NCBI GenBank assembly: GCA_033085395.1
Contig: JANQBS010000053.1
Coordinates: 62,001-126,000, forward strand
Source of the DNA: Xanthoparmelia taractica
Taxonomy: Eukaryota > Ascomycota > Lecanoromycetes > Lecanorales > Parmeliaceae
Length of the DNA stretch: 64,000 nt
Reading direction: 5' to 3'
Below, piece by piece: positions 1 to 11,249 of this stretch; position 1 is the first letter of the stretch, and the number at the start of each line of letters is the position of its first letter. Below the pieces are notes generated by a model. It was not told the DNA's origin and ran no database searches. It saw nothing but the letters and a program-made list of their open reading frames with translations. Both the position numbers and the translations under genes were made by a program.

Positions 1-235
1 TTCTCGTCAACAAGCATTGCCGGTAACCGTTGAGCCTGCCGAAGAATGCTGATCGACAAGGGGAACATGAACATGTTGGCCATGTATATATTCGCCAAGC
101 TCATCCCATCTCTTCCTTCCTTTTCCCCGCTTCTTGCCTTTCTGTCTGTTCTTATTAGTCTCAGTCATTCATACAACCTCACACTGGTCGTAAGATTCCG
201 CGCAGCAATCCATATACCCTTTCCTTCCCTCCAGG

Positions 236-2046
236 ATGCATATGCCAAAGATATACAATGTCTACTTCTTGGCAATCATCGCCACCGTTGGCGGTATGCT
301 GTAAGTCGCTCATAATCCTTTCATTCCCTCAAAACCCCAACTCACACGGTCCCAGTTTCGGTTTTGACATTTCCTCCATCTCCGCCATCATTGGAACCCA
401 ACAATATGTCGATTACTTTAACAACCCTTCCGGCACCACCCAAGGCGGCATCGGTGCCGCCCTTGCCGGCGGCTCAGTCATTGGCGCCATCATGGCCGGA
501 CCGGTATCCAACCGCATTGGCCGCCGCGATGCCATTGCCTTTGCCTGCTTTTGGTGGCTGCTGGGCACCGCTATACAAGCGGGCTGTAACGGTGTAGGCA
601 TGCTGGTTGTGGGTCGCTTCATCAACGGTATTTGTGTCGGCATCACATCCTCGCAGGTTCCCGTGTATTTGGTTGAGATTACGAAGAAGGAGAGGAGGGG
701 CTCGATTGTTGTGATCCAGCAGTGGGCTATTGAGTGGGGGATCTTTATCATGTATTTTGTCGGGTATGGTATGCTGTGACCTACTTTCACAATCACGCTC
801 CCTGAACGGCTGAAGCCATGAGCTTCTAATAAAAACTGATTTGAAACCTTTCATTAGGCTGCTCATTCATCGCTGGAACGAACTCGTTCAGGACCGCCTG
901 GGCTATCCAATTCATCCCCTGTGTGTTCCTTCTAGCCGGTCTTCCGTTTCTGCCACGATCACCACGCTGGCTTGCAAAAGTCGGACGCGTCGACGAGGCC
1001 ATTGAGATCCTAGCCCGTATCCAAGCCGGCGGGGATGTCAACGACCCGCTCGTTGTGGCCGAGTGGGAGGAAATCACGACCATCCTAGCGGCTGAACGAG
1101 GTAAGAGCCCCAACACTTCTCACTGGGCCTCCATCCGATCCTCTTCGATAAGAGGAATACTAATCCGAACTCCTTTCACAAAGCCGGCCAACAAGGCTGG
1201 CGCCGCTTCTTCTACAACGGCATGTGGAAACGCACCTTCGCCGGCATGTCCGTTCAAGCATGGCAGCAATTGTCCGGTGCGAACGTCATGACCTACTACG
1301 TTGTATACATTTTTGATATGGCTGGCTTAACTGGCAACATCGGCCTCATCTCCTCAGGCATACAATACGCCATCTTCATCCTCGGCACCGCCGCCACCTT
1401 CTTCTTCATCGACGTCACAGGCCGCAGACCCTTACTCATCTACGGCGCCGTCGGCATGGGCATCTGCATGTTCGTCGTCGGCGGCGTGCTGGGCTCATAC
1501 GGCACCCCGCTACCCGACGGCCTCGATGGGAACCTAAGCGTAAAAGTGCAGGTGAAGGGCCCGCCCGCCAATACCGTCATCGCGTTCTGCTACCTGCTCG
1601 TGCTCATCTATTCCATCACACTGGCGCCCATTGCGTGGGTGTACGCGGCCGAAGTGTGGTCGCTCGAGACGCGCGCGACGGGCATGGCGCTCGCGTCCAT
1701 CGCCAACTGGCTTTTCAATTTCGCAATCGGCTTCTTTATTCCGCCGGCGTTTAAGAATATTTCGTGGAAGCTATTCATTATTTTCGGCGTGCTGTGTTTT
1801 GGCGCCGCGGTCCAGGCGTTCTTCACGTACCCTGAGACGGCGGGGAAGACGATTGAGGAGATTGAAATGTTGTTTGCCAAGGGGGCGGTTAAGGCGTGGA
1901 AGACGAAGCCGGGGGGGAGTCTGTTGGATGAGAAGATTGAGAGGTTGAAGGTGTTGCCGAGGGGTATTGGGGATGCGAAGGGGGAGAAGGAGGAGGGGGT
2001 GGCGCAACGGGAGTATGCGATGGAGGTGGGGGATAAGGTTGCTTGA
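236..2046 (+). CDS. MFS sugar transporter (hexose/lactose permease type)
   Basis: Twelve-helix sugar porter of the major facilitator superfamily, expected in the plasma membrane. Four exons: 236-300, 356-768, 858-1100 and 1184-2046, joined in phase by GT..AG introns, give 527 aa, normal for the family. Visible family signatures are GFDISS in helix 1, NRIGRR after helix 2 (loop 2-3 motif), PRSPRWL at the start of the central loop, QQLSGAN in helix 7, DVTGRRP between helices 8 and 9, and PETAGKTIEEIEMLF at the C-terminus. The first ATG (236) was taken; a second ATG two codons later is equally possible. The substrate cannot be read from the sequence. No transcription-factor or metabolic neighbour suggests a pathway. 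High confidence in family, low in substrate. Confidence 0.93.
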
Positions 2047-4479
2047 GAAGTAGCGGTCGCCGTGGTCAATTCGGGAAAAACCAGTCGGATATTCTTTATG
2101 TTGTAACGTTGAACGAGGCTTCGCGGCCAGTAGCAACCCCAGCTTACCAAACTCTCTATCTATATCTAAGAGCAACATATCCCCAAACTCCCACTCACAA
2201 CATCTACCCTCATCCCATCATCCAAAGAGCAGACGAAACCGAAGAGGTGAAGCAATGGGCAGCGTACCCTACCCAACCTTCCAAGCCCCGTCATCAGGAC
2301 GGCCCACTCCTCTACCCACGAATTCGCCCCTATGTAGTGTATACACCCCCATTCATCCAAATCAGTCCACCACCTCATGCTCAAGACTCACCATCACGCT
2401 AGGTTCTATCGAAGTACAGAGCGCGTTCATTTCATAGCGCTACGTCCCTATCTCCCCATCCCTGCTAATAACGGATCCTCCGCTCCACTCCGCTCCTAAT
2501 AAAAATAGCTCCAACCATGCTTCTTCTACACTAGCCCACTTGTCCTTGCTTAAATCGTACTAAGCGCAACGGCTGGCCGCTGAATCAGACGGTTGGGTAT
2601 TTCAGTCAGTTCAATCCCATCCCATTCCATTTTATTCCATCATTTGTTAACCCTCTCATTCTATTGTAGTACCACAATCCCAAAGACGAGCCCTTCCCTT
2701 ACCCCCCCTTTTCACCCCACCCTCACACACCCGGGCCCCCCCCAAGATTCTCGCTCGAAATCGTACGTGACTCGCTCGTATCATTATGTTTATGCTTATG
2801 CTTATGCTCAAATTAAATACCAACTTACTGAAAGCACACTGCACAGATAACTCCAAGAGAGAGAAAATGGTCATTGTTAAGGACGCAGAATGCGGAATGC
2901 GGAATGCGGCGAAGATTATATTATCGCGGGGGTTTGACTGTGAATGGGTGGGTGGGTGGTGGTGGAAATAGTATGGTTCCCAAGCTCTTCTTTTTGGCGG
3001 TGGGGGTTTGGGGGTTTGGATGTTGACGAAGATTAAGGGTATATGCTATGCTTAGGTAAGTTAGATGGATGGCGCCGGGAAAGAGTAGAGGTTGTGGTGG
3101 TGTGGTTGTCTAAGTATGGTAGGGGATGTTAGAGTTACGAGTGTCACGATCGGAAAGGAAGATATGAATATACCTATTTTGTATCGCGCGTAGTTTGTCC
3201 AGCGCAGATTTCGAGAGAAGAGACAGATTGACTATAGCTACTGTAGTAGTTGGTAGAGAGAGCGTTGTCGTTGGAGTAATGATTTTCATCGCCCGACTGT
3301 CCTCTTTCTTGGTTGACGTGCTTTAACTGCGATCAGCTTTCAAGACATCAAAACAAATAACGACAACCTCATTCACACAAGGTTTACGCGATTCTGTATC
3401 AAGCTCTCCATACACGTACCGGCCACTCTCAATACCACAGATTTTCAAGTAAGCTAGACTTGTGCAAACGCAAATCGTGGACTGAGCGCATGAGCTCTAA
3501 CCTCTCCCGCGACGAAATTATTGCCATGAAGGTCTAATAGCCTTCATAGAGATATTTGACTAAAGCAACTACTGCATGAAGGCCTTCTTTAAGGTATATA
3601 AAAAATTAAGATATGTTTAATAAGCCGACGGACTTATATTCCTGCTCGTCAAATCTTCCTGCAGCTGCTTGGATGGCCGACTACTCTGCTTAGCTCTCCA
3701 GCTGTTCGAATCACCCACATGCTTCGTGAATCTGAGCACTTTGAACATTACGTTTATCGTCATGCTTGTCCCAAGAAACATGTTCTCTGCCAATTTGACT
3801 AGCAGGCTGAAAGGATCCCTCAGATCTCATCTCCACTCGGGACGTGAGGTGAGCTCCTGCAGATGAGGGTGGGACTGGAAATGGAAATCCATCAGTCGCG
3901 ACCGTTCTTTCTGGCCTCGAAAGTTATATTGACATTCTACCATCTGGAACTCCCAGTCTCTAGCACATGGCAAACGCGGACTACAGCGAAGTACAGCGAA
4001 CAAGGCCCCTTTCGCGTCACGACCTTCACCAAAAAGATATGCAAACAGACTTCTTTGTTAAAACCACTGAATTATAACCAGAGGCGATTGAAGATATAGT
4101 AAGAAAGGAACAACATACTCACATCTCTCGATCCCGTCCGCAAGGGTCAAGAAGAAATGGTAAGATCAATCAAAATCCTCGTATAAAATACCAAAAAAGG
4201 AGCCCGGAACTCGCTCAACAAGAGTTTTTTACATTGGTCAGTACGATCCACAGTACACAATAATTGTACCTCTATTTGAGATTGTGCGTTGACGGCCACC
4301 AGATTCGGACAGTACTCTATGACAAGGAAGAGCGGTGTATATAGCAACCTTTACTATATTCAAAAAAAAAACTACCCTAGACAAGCGTGCACACTATCAT
4401 ATATCGCCAAAACTGTTCGTCTGCGATAATACTATTTTATCACCACCTTGGCGTTGGACGCGAGTAATACAGACTCGGG

Positions 4480-4790
4480 AATGCTGCAAAAAAAAGAGAA
4501 GAAGAAAAGAAGAGAAGAAGAGAAGAAGAAGACCAGGAAAGGTAAGAAGAGGCGCGATATAAAAGGGACAGATGCGTGGTGATGAAATGAGCCGTTCTTT
4601 TCAAACGAAATCGGGATTAGAGTGGGAGTTGGGGTGAGGGGTGAGGGACCTTTTCGAGCGCAAAGAGTGAAGAGTGGGAAAAGGGGGGAAGGAAGGAGGG
4701 GGGATGAGGGGGGAGGAAGAGGGGAAAGCCGGGGGGGTAAGATGAGGGAGCGGGGGGGAAGGAGAGGGGAGTGAAAGATTTACAGTCTTG
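4480..4790. repeat. Purine-rich tract with G runs
   Basis: The plus strand first carries about 70 nt of AAGAG/GAAGAA repeats (4,485-4,545), then about 110 nt of G runs separated by one or a few other bases (4,675-4,775), including runs of six and seven G. Four or more G runs close together could fold as G-quadruplexes; the purine/pyrimidine asymmetry could also form triplex DNA. No gene is seen in it. Confidence 0.6.
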
Positions 4791-5219
4791 GAGACGGACG
4801 GACGGACGGTCTTTCTTAGGGTAGGGTAGGGGTTGATAGGTAGGTGTGTTAATGAGTGAGGTGGGAAATACATGTGTTTCTTCTGATAAAATAAAATAAG
4901 TAATCTCATTAGTTAGTGTATTCACCACCACTAAGCCCACACGTCCGTCCTTCCTAACTCTCTCCCTATCCTCCTCCTCCTCTGAAGCCCCTTCAGGTGA
5001 CTCTCCCCTGTCCCCCCTTCCAACCACGCTTCCCACCCTCCCAACCCCGGGATCCAACCTTCCTTCCTTCCTTCCCTCCCATCGCGCCCACAACCCCCAG
5101 AGTGGCCCCTCGAGATTTCTAAAACCCCGAGCCTGGGGTATTTTTCTGGCTGGGGGAGTAAGGGGGTGGGGAGTGGAAACTCCCAGGTGAGATTTTCATT
5201 GAGGAGAAGAGGAGAACAA

Positions 5220-5650
5220 GCTAGGGAAGGGAAGGGAAGGGAAGGGTAGAAGGGGGAGGAGATAGGATGGGATGGGATGGGTGTGCGTCTTGGTCTGGGT
5301 CTGGGTCTGGGTGATGGTGATGAGGATGGGATGGAATGGATGAATGGAGGGTTAGTTGGAAGAGTGGATGGGTAAGAGGGTAAGGGTGAGGTTGAGGGTA
5401 AGAGGAGGGCGCTGGTATCTTTGTATATAGCGCGAGTTTTACTTGATTTTAGTGTGGATTGGATCGGATCGGATCGGATCGGATTAGATCAGCTCAGAGC
5501 AGATCAGATTGGGGAGAATTAGGTGAATTGGGTTGAGTGATGAGTGGGTGGGGATGGGGTAGATGATAAGCTGAGCTAAGCTGGGGAGAGGAGAGGAGAG
5601 GAGAGGAGAGAATTATTTCTAGGATAGATTGGGTTGATTGTTGAGTTTGA
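5220..5650. repeat. Cluster of short G-rich tandem repeats
   Basis: Successive simple repeats on the plus strand: GGGAA units near 5,225-5,245, GGGAT units near 5,265-5,280, GGTCT units near 5,292-5,310, GGATC units near 5,459-5,483, and GAGAG units near 5,585-5,610. They lie in a gene-free spacer. No function can be assigned. Confidence 0.65.
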
Positions 5651-6296
5651 GGTTGGGTTTGAGTATAGATATAGAAGATATAGTACAGTAGATGCACATT
5701 ATCCAAGTATACAACGCTCTTCTACCCAATCACAAATCAGATCATTTGCTCCGAAGCCAATTCTTATTATTATTATTCCATCATTGCTCAATCAATTCGT
5801 CAAAACAAGTCATAATCCAGTCATATAAGCAGTCAGTCAACGCCACAGCAGGCGTGAATTTGGCTCCAACTCTTAAATTTCCCCAAAAATATCCATCTCT
5901 TGGCCCAAATACGCATCTGTTGTATCATTGCTAGTACGGGCGGGTGAGTGGAGCATGCCGGTCTGGCGCAGGGGCCCGATGCGAGAAATAGCTTATTGGG
6001 TTCCCAAGACTAGATCTGGGACCCTGCGAAGAGGTTGCCTTTTAGCGCTGTTCATTGGTGGTGGTGCATAGTGCAACAGAGAGACCAAGGGTTGAGGACT
6101 GGCATCGTGCTCTCCTGTGCTCTGAACAGACTTCGTATGAGCTTGGCGATAAGCTTCCGTGGTCGCCATTGAAGCCGCTACCGAGTAAAGCTCGAGCGAG
6201 CCAACCTTTTCAAGAAACCACCAGCCTGATCAACAAGTAAGCGGGCTTCCCCAGTATAACCATGCCAAATCAAATCAAATCAAGTCCCACCTCACC

Positions 6297-7085
6297 TCAA
6301 AACAGCACATCTCTCCCCGTCAGCAAGTCAAACGTAGGCACCGCTCCCGGATTTCCCCCCTTCCACTTGCTCCCCCAGCGCCCCTCCTTCTGCTTCCTCC
6401 GCATATAATTCATCGACCCCTCAAACACTTTCTCCCACCCCAATCCATCATCCGCCAGCGCGCCCGCCTGTTTCAGCGCTTCGAGCGCTAGACGCACCCA
6501 CTCGACATCATTGAATTTGGTCGCTCCTCTGGACTGCTTAATACCGTTAACACCACCACCGCTATCATCAACAGATCCCGGACTCGAAGAAAGCGGAACT
6601 CTTCTTAAAATATCCGCGATGCGATCGGGCGAGACGAACACTTTCCCCACGACGATGCTGGCGAGAAGAAGCGGCTGTTCAGAGGAAAGATCGTGGATGT
6701 GATATGTTTCGTAGATGTACGGGTTGGAGACGGCGCCGTCGGCGTTTGTGCGGATGGTGGTTTTGACGTGGTATTTTGTGGCTGTGAGGACGCCCGAGAG
6801 GGCGAGGGTGGCGGCGACGTCTTTGGGGCGCACGAGTAAGGCGTAGTGGTATGTTGTTTCTGCTGGGTCGTTGTTGTTGTTGGTATTGTGGCTGTGGGGT
6901 AGGGCGTAGAGGGCGAGGTGGAGGCGGGCTTTGTTGCGCATGGCGAGGGATGATGGTTTTTTAAAGGGCTTTTTGAAGGTGGAGGGGGAAGGGCGGGGGG
7001 TGAGGGAGGAGGAGGATATGAGGGAGTAGTTTTCTGGGTCTGGATCAGTGGGTCGTGGGATGTGTATGCGGGGGGTCTTGGGCAT
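6297..7085 (-). CDS. Conserved-looking protein of unknown function
   Basis: Single-exon gene, 262 aa if started at 7,085 (MPKTPRIHIPRP). The open frame continues upstream to 7,259, but that part encodes runs of Q, T and S and looks non-coding, so the internal start was chosen. The core looks like a folded domain: it begins HLALYALPHS, then YHYALLVRPKD, then KYHVKTTIR and a YIYETYHI strand, and it ends with a basic WGSKWKGG stretch and FDLLTGRDVLF. I recall similar short proteins with a HYALLVRPK-like strand as common in Pezizomycotina, possibly a DUF6914-like group, but this was not checked. No signal peptide or membrane segment is seen. Function unknown. Confidence 0.6.
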   Translation of the reverse strand: MPKTPRIHIPRPTDPDPENYSLISSSSLTPRPSPSTFKKPFKKPSSLAMRNKARLHLALYALPHSHNTNNNNDPAETTYHYALLVRPKDVAATLALSGVLTATKYHVKTTIRTNADGAVSNPYIYETYHIHDLSSEQPLLLASIVVGKVFVSPDRIADILRRVPLSSSPGSVDDSGGGVNGIKQSRGATKFNDVEWVRLALEALKQAGALADDGLGWEKVFEGSMNYMRRKQKEGRWGSKWKGGNPGAVPTFDLLTGRDVLF

Positions 7086-8239
7086 AGTCGGTGTGGTTGA
7101 TAATGATGGTGATGATGATGCTGTGGTGGTGGTGGTCGTGTTGATGGAGAGGAGAAAGCATTGTTGTTGTTGTTGAAATGTTGGCCCCCTTCTCAGGAGA
7201 AATTTTGGTGGGGGAAGGGCCGAGTTTTTGGTGATGGTGATGATGATATGGGTCAGCAAGTAGGAAAGAATACAAGGATCAAGCTAAGGTAGTGGGACAC
7301 GATACGGCAGATGGAAGATACGTTACGTTAGTTTGTCCGCGGGGGGAAATAAAGAAATCAATCAAATTCATGGGAGTCTCATAATCTGATTGGATAGGAA
7401 TCAGAAAAGGTTGGGTAATTGCCTTGGAAATCTACTTATTCCCGGTAAAGGGTGGAGCCCAATATTTGGAATTGACTTTTCTTTTCAATTAGCTGCTTGA
7501 TTTAGTGAGCGCGGACATAAGGGAGTCCTTAGTGCGCCATGCCACGTGTTTCCATTCCTCCCCTGTCCGCTTCTTCCGAAGATCGGAGCATCTTACCCTC
7601 ACCCCGGGATCCAAGACAGATTCAGTCAGATTCAGATTCACCCATCACTCAGCCCACATACAGAAACATATTGGCTTAGCTGTTTGCATCGGAAGAGACG
7701 AGACTTGTGAGAACACTTCTGACTCGAGGCACCTATGACATAGACAAGAATATAATCAATTGAATCAAAATTGATTGCAATTCGTATTACTCAACCACAT
7801 CTTCCCCCCTATTCCAATCACTTTGCTTCGTGCATGTAATGAGTCGGTGGTGGCTGGCAATAAACTTCCACTAGCCTTCAGCTTCCACGTGTCCCCACGT
7901 GCCACCTCGTGCTCTGGGCCCCATCTCGACTCAAGCCACCGATCCAAGCGTCAAACTATATTTCTTCATACGTTTTAGTACATAACCATACCATATTTTA
8001 CCATTCCTTACCACTGCGTTACGAATATACGAAACCACGAGAGAGTATTCATGCTGAGTCTATCTATCTTGCTGATACGTAATGCCCATGGCTTTTGGCA
8101 TGACTTATCACCCAAAAGGTGAAACGTTTAGCAAATCGCAATTGGCGGCTGCATCGGTCGCCAACAGCTCCCTATCCCATTCAATCCCCAGCCGAGTTGG
8201 GAAATTCGTATAACCAGCCCGAACGTCTTGATGACACAC
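7086..8239. other. Spacer, no gene seen
   Basis: Contains the promoter of the minus-strand gene ending at 6,297. The open frames here are short and lack protein-like composition. Nothing else recognised. Confidence 0.5.
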
Positions 8240-8950
8240 TCCCGTCAGCTTCTCCCTTCGTATAAAAACAATGCAGAAAGGAGTTTATAAGATTCGAAAC
8301 AGTTACTCGAAGCATAAAACGCATAACTGGCCGGATTCTTCACCGCCTGATCCGGCAGCAGCGCCAGGCAGGCATTCTCTCTCATCCCTCCTCGTGCTGC
8401 CGAAGCACTCCTCCCCTCGTCGTCTCGCGTATATACATATCCGCCAGCGCAGCACCGAAAGCCCATACTGCGTCAGATGGATATGCGTGTGAGTAAGCAG
8501 TTGGGTGCTGGCGTGGTTAACAACGCCGCAGTCGGTCGACGTAGGCGGATTGCTTTAGCTCGAAACAGGCAGGACACAGGAAGACGATGGATGTGTCGGG
8601 CGGTTGGAGCAGAAGCACATCGCCATCTTATTAGCACTGGTGCCAGAATTTCTTAATGCTGAGGTCGCGGTCATTGGCGCATACGATGATCGGTGGCATG
8701 GATCCGTGATCGCTGGTCGTCACCTTTCCCGCCGGCGGTGATTGCCTGCAGGACGCGGCGTACGGCGGCCGCTTTGGCGGTGCAGAAAAGGCTTTGTAAG
8801 CTGAGCTGTCGGTGGATTCAAGGGCGGTCTAGAGGTTTTTGTAGGTGAAACCGAGGAGGTGCTTGATCGCGGGAGCTCGCGACGCGCACGAGTAGATCGG
8901 ATAGTTCCCAATCGAGGCAAAGTCGTCAACGGCGCCCATGGCCCAAGGGC
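8240..8950 (-). pseudogene. Possible relic of a secreted metalloprotease-like gene
   Basis: Reading the minus strand from about 8,950 down, protein-like segments appear in different frames with stops between them: NYPIYSCASRAPAIKHLLGF followed by TYKNL and a stop, then a segment like AAAVRRVLQAI, then PPIIVCANDRDLSIKKFWHQC, then a cysteine segment TSIVFLCPACFEL, and finally PDQAVKNPASYAFYAS. The last resembles the A..NA.SYA.FA block near the end of deuterolysin-like (aspzincin) fungal proteases. The reading needs at least one frameshift and several stop removals, so if it was a gene it is now broken. This rests on pattern memory only and introns could explain part of it; low confidence. Confidence 0.28.
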
Positions 8951-9570
8951 CGGATCGGTGTTCCCTTTCCTGACGATGAGGGAGAGTGTAAGGAAGAAAA
9001 CTTTTGAAAAGAGTACAAGGCATGGTAAGTATGGGTGTAAGTATGTGTTTAATTTTGCTGCTAAGAGATGCGAGAGATCCTCTTTTGCCAAAGGTATGCT
9101 GCAGCTAGTGTAGGAGGGCGGTTCACCTCAATTCATGAAGGTGAAGTAAGTCAGCTCGCGCATGGCTGATGAGAAGACAGCACCAGCCGAGCGACAATGC
9201 CTCGCCAGCGGGTTTCAGCACAGAAGCTGACCATATTTCCTTTCTCTTCATGATGCTATGTAATATGATGCCGAACCAGAAATGCCTCAGTTACAAGTAC
9301 ATTCCAATATTTGGCGCTTGGCGATCCTCTAAGCGCACCTGACCACCAACCAGAGCAATACAAGTGACCGAGGGCACAGCATAGGAAGGACTTAAGCGCA
9401 GGCATCGGATCCGCGACTGTATCTGCATTTCAAGTGGATGGCCTCATCCTGGATCCAACACCTTTCCTAATAAACCAACGCCTATCATGCCATTGTTGAC
9501 TCAGCCAGGTATCTGACGGTTTCAAGTCAGCTTGTCCACAAGATCCTGCAACCCTCTTAATTCAATCGGA
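8951..9570. other. Spacer upstream of the acetyltransferase gene
   Basis: About 600 bases with no supported gene. It holds the presumed promoter of the plus-strand GNAT gene that begins at 9,571. Confidence 0.5.
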
Positions 9571-9996
9571 ATGGCCGACTACACCGTAATCCACGCCACC
9601 CCGAGCGTTGACACCTACATTTCCCTCCGCGCCTCCACTGGCCTGACCCCAAAAACCATACAAGCTGCGACCGTCGGTCTCGCCAACACCCTCTTCGCAG
9701 TCCAAATCACTCACTCATTCCCTCCCAACACTGTCGTCGGCATGGGCCGTATAATTGGCGACGGCGGATGTTTCTTTCAAGTTGTCGACATTGCCGTTCT
9801 GCCGGCGCATCAGGGCAAGGGTGTTGGGAAAACGATCATGAAGGAGCTGAAAGATTGGATGGATAAGAACGTGCCGAAGAGTGGTATGGTGTTGTTGTTC
9901 GCAGATGGGCGGGCGAATGAGCTGTATAGGCAGTTTGGATTTGTGGAGACGGCGGGCTTGACACCGTCCAGTGTGGGAATGGCTTGTCGATACTGA
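9571..9996 (+). CDS. GNAT-family N-acetyltransferase
   Basis: Single-exon gene of 141 aa, a complete minimal GNAT domain. It should transfer an acetyl group from acetyl-CoA to an amine; the acceptor is unknown. Motif A is clear: VVDIAVLPAHQGKGVGKTIM, containing the Q-x-x-G-x-G acetyl-CoA pyrophosphate loop and preceded by an IIGDGGCFFQ strand. The C-terminal NELYRQFGFVET is the usual motif B (helix then FGF strand). The ATG at 9,571 (MADYTVIHATP) was preferred over the in-frame ATG at 9,532 because GNAT proteins of this type start just before the first beta strand. No targeting signal is visible, so a cytosolic enzyme is likely. Neighbours give no hint of substrate. Confidence 0.85.
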   Translation: MADYTVIHATPSVDTYISLRASTGLTPKTIQAATVGLANTLFAVQITHSFPPNTVVGMGRIIGDGGCFFQVVDIAVLPAHQGKGVGKTIMKELKDWMDKNVPKSGMVLLFADGRANELYRQFGFVETAGLTPSSVGMACRY

Positions 9997-11249
9997 AGAA
10001 GCGGGACGGATGTCATGTTTCGTGGGAGACTAGCAGAAAGTCCAGTATTGGTAATTATTATATATCCTTGCAACACTTGTTCGCAATGGGCTTTGATTGT
10101 TCTCTGGGCATGACCTTTCACGCATTGACATGTGGTAGGGAACGCTCGCAGTGATACGTCCACGCAACTTCATCGAAAATCTCAGTTCGGATGGCAAAGG
10201 TTCCTCAATTAGTGGAGTTGTTCGGCTTGCAGCGATTGTTGTTTACGAAGCAATCGAATCGCTTATCGCCCTTTTCGGAATTTTTATCTTCCTTCTTGCT
10301 CACTAGGGGTCCTCAGTAGATGGCACATTCTTTCACAATTTGCGCGGTTGTTCTCACCGCGCTGCTCCAGGCTAAGAGGCAGCCGGCGTCACCGCGCCCT
10401 ATCGCTATCTCCTTCCCTTCATCGAGATCTCCGCAGATCTCCGTTACAAGAATATTGGACATAATGGCTTCCTATGATTACCATAGGAATGGGGGTTATC
10501 GCGCTTGTCGGAGTATAAAGATGGGGGATTCGCCTCTAAAGATAGGTCGCCTCCCCCTTCTTCCGAGCCTTGCCGGAGTATTTCGGCGTCCAGTTGCGCA
10601 ATGTTGTTTCAGACTCATTCGAGTTGTTGCGCCACAAGGAAACAGATAAGAGAGCTGACAGCAGTGGCACGTGTTGCCTCACACTGAAATTACTGATCAC
10701 CCAGGCCCCCACGGATATACCGCGCTTGAACGTACCCTGCATCGTTGATCAGCCGCTTTTCGCAAGCACTCATCATTGACGCGCCAATTCGTGAAACGGG
10801 AGAGATCCACCATATCCGCATATGCTTCGTCATACACCGTGGATGCTCGGCTCTTTAAAGTGGGACATCATCACTACCATAGATATAGCTTATCTGCATG
10901 ATTACACATAATCCAATAGCTTGTGAGACCGAAACATGTCTTTTGGCCGTCCCAACTGACCACCGACACTCGGAGATTTCGATAACGAATGACTACGGAA
11001 ACATGCAGACGAATGAGAGCATTCTATATAACGGATCACATGTGGATTCACCTACTACACCGCAACTCAAAGGCTTAGCAAACGGCTAGTTTTGGACAAT
11101 CGTGACCCACTTGGAGTGTATCATGTATGCATCATCCGTTGCTACCCTTGTGATGCGTTATATGTAAGTGCACCATTGATATACTGCTTTGCATCTTCGC
11201 ACATTTCCTGTGAAAGAAATCCGCGCTGCACGTCTCAACTCTCGGAACT
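9997..11249. other. Spacer, no gene seen
   Basis: Only short overlapping open frames on both strands, none with recognisable motifs. The last few hundred bases are the promoter region of the secreted-protein gene starting at 11,250. Confidence 0.5.

Larger units (their letters stand above)
2047..6296. other. Gene-poor 4.2 kb spacer
   Basis: No convincing coding region was found on either strand; the open frames here are short or made of low-complexity purine/pyrimidine tracts. The first part is the 3' side of the transporter. Between about 3,540 and 3,650 there is a short AT-rich stretch. From about 4,480 to 5,660 the plus strand is strongly purine- and G-rich, with several simple tandem repeats annotated separately. 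Untranslated RNAs or very small genes cannot be excluded. Confidence 0.6.

Noticed and set aside
3700..3720. GTTCGAATC, like a tRNA T-loop
   Set aside because: The flanking bases do not pair as a T-stem and no acceptor or anticodon stem fits; no tRNA gene was found in the window.
4601..5093. Pro/Ser-rich open frames on the minus strand
   Set aside because: They are translations of purine-rich simple sequence and have no protein-like pattern.
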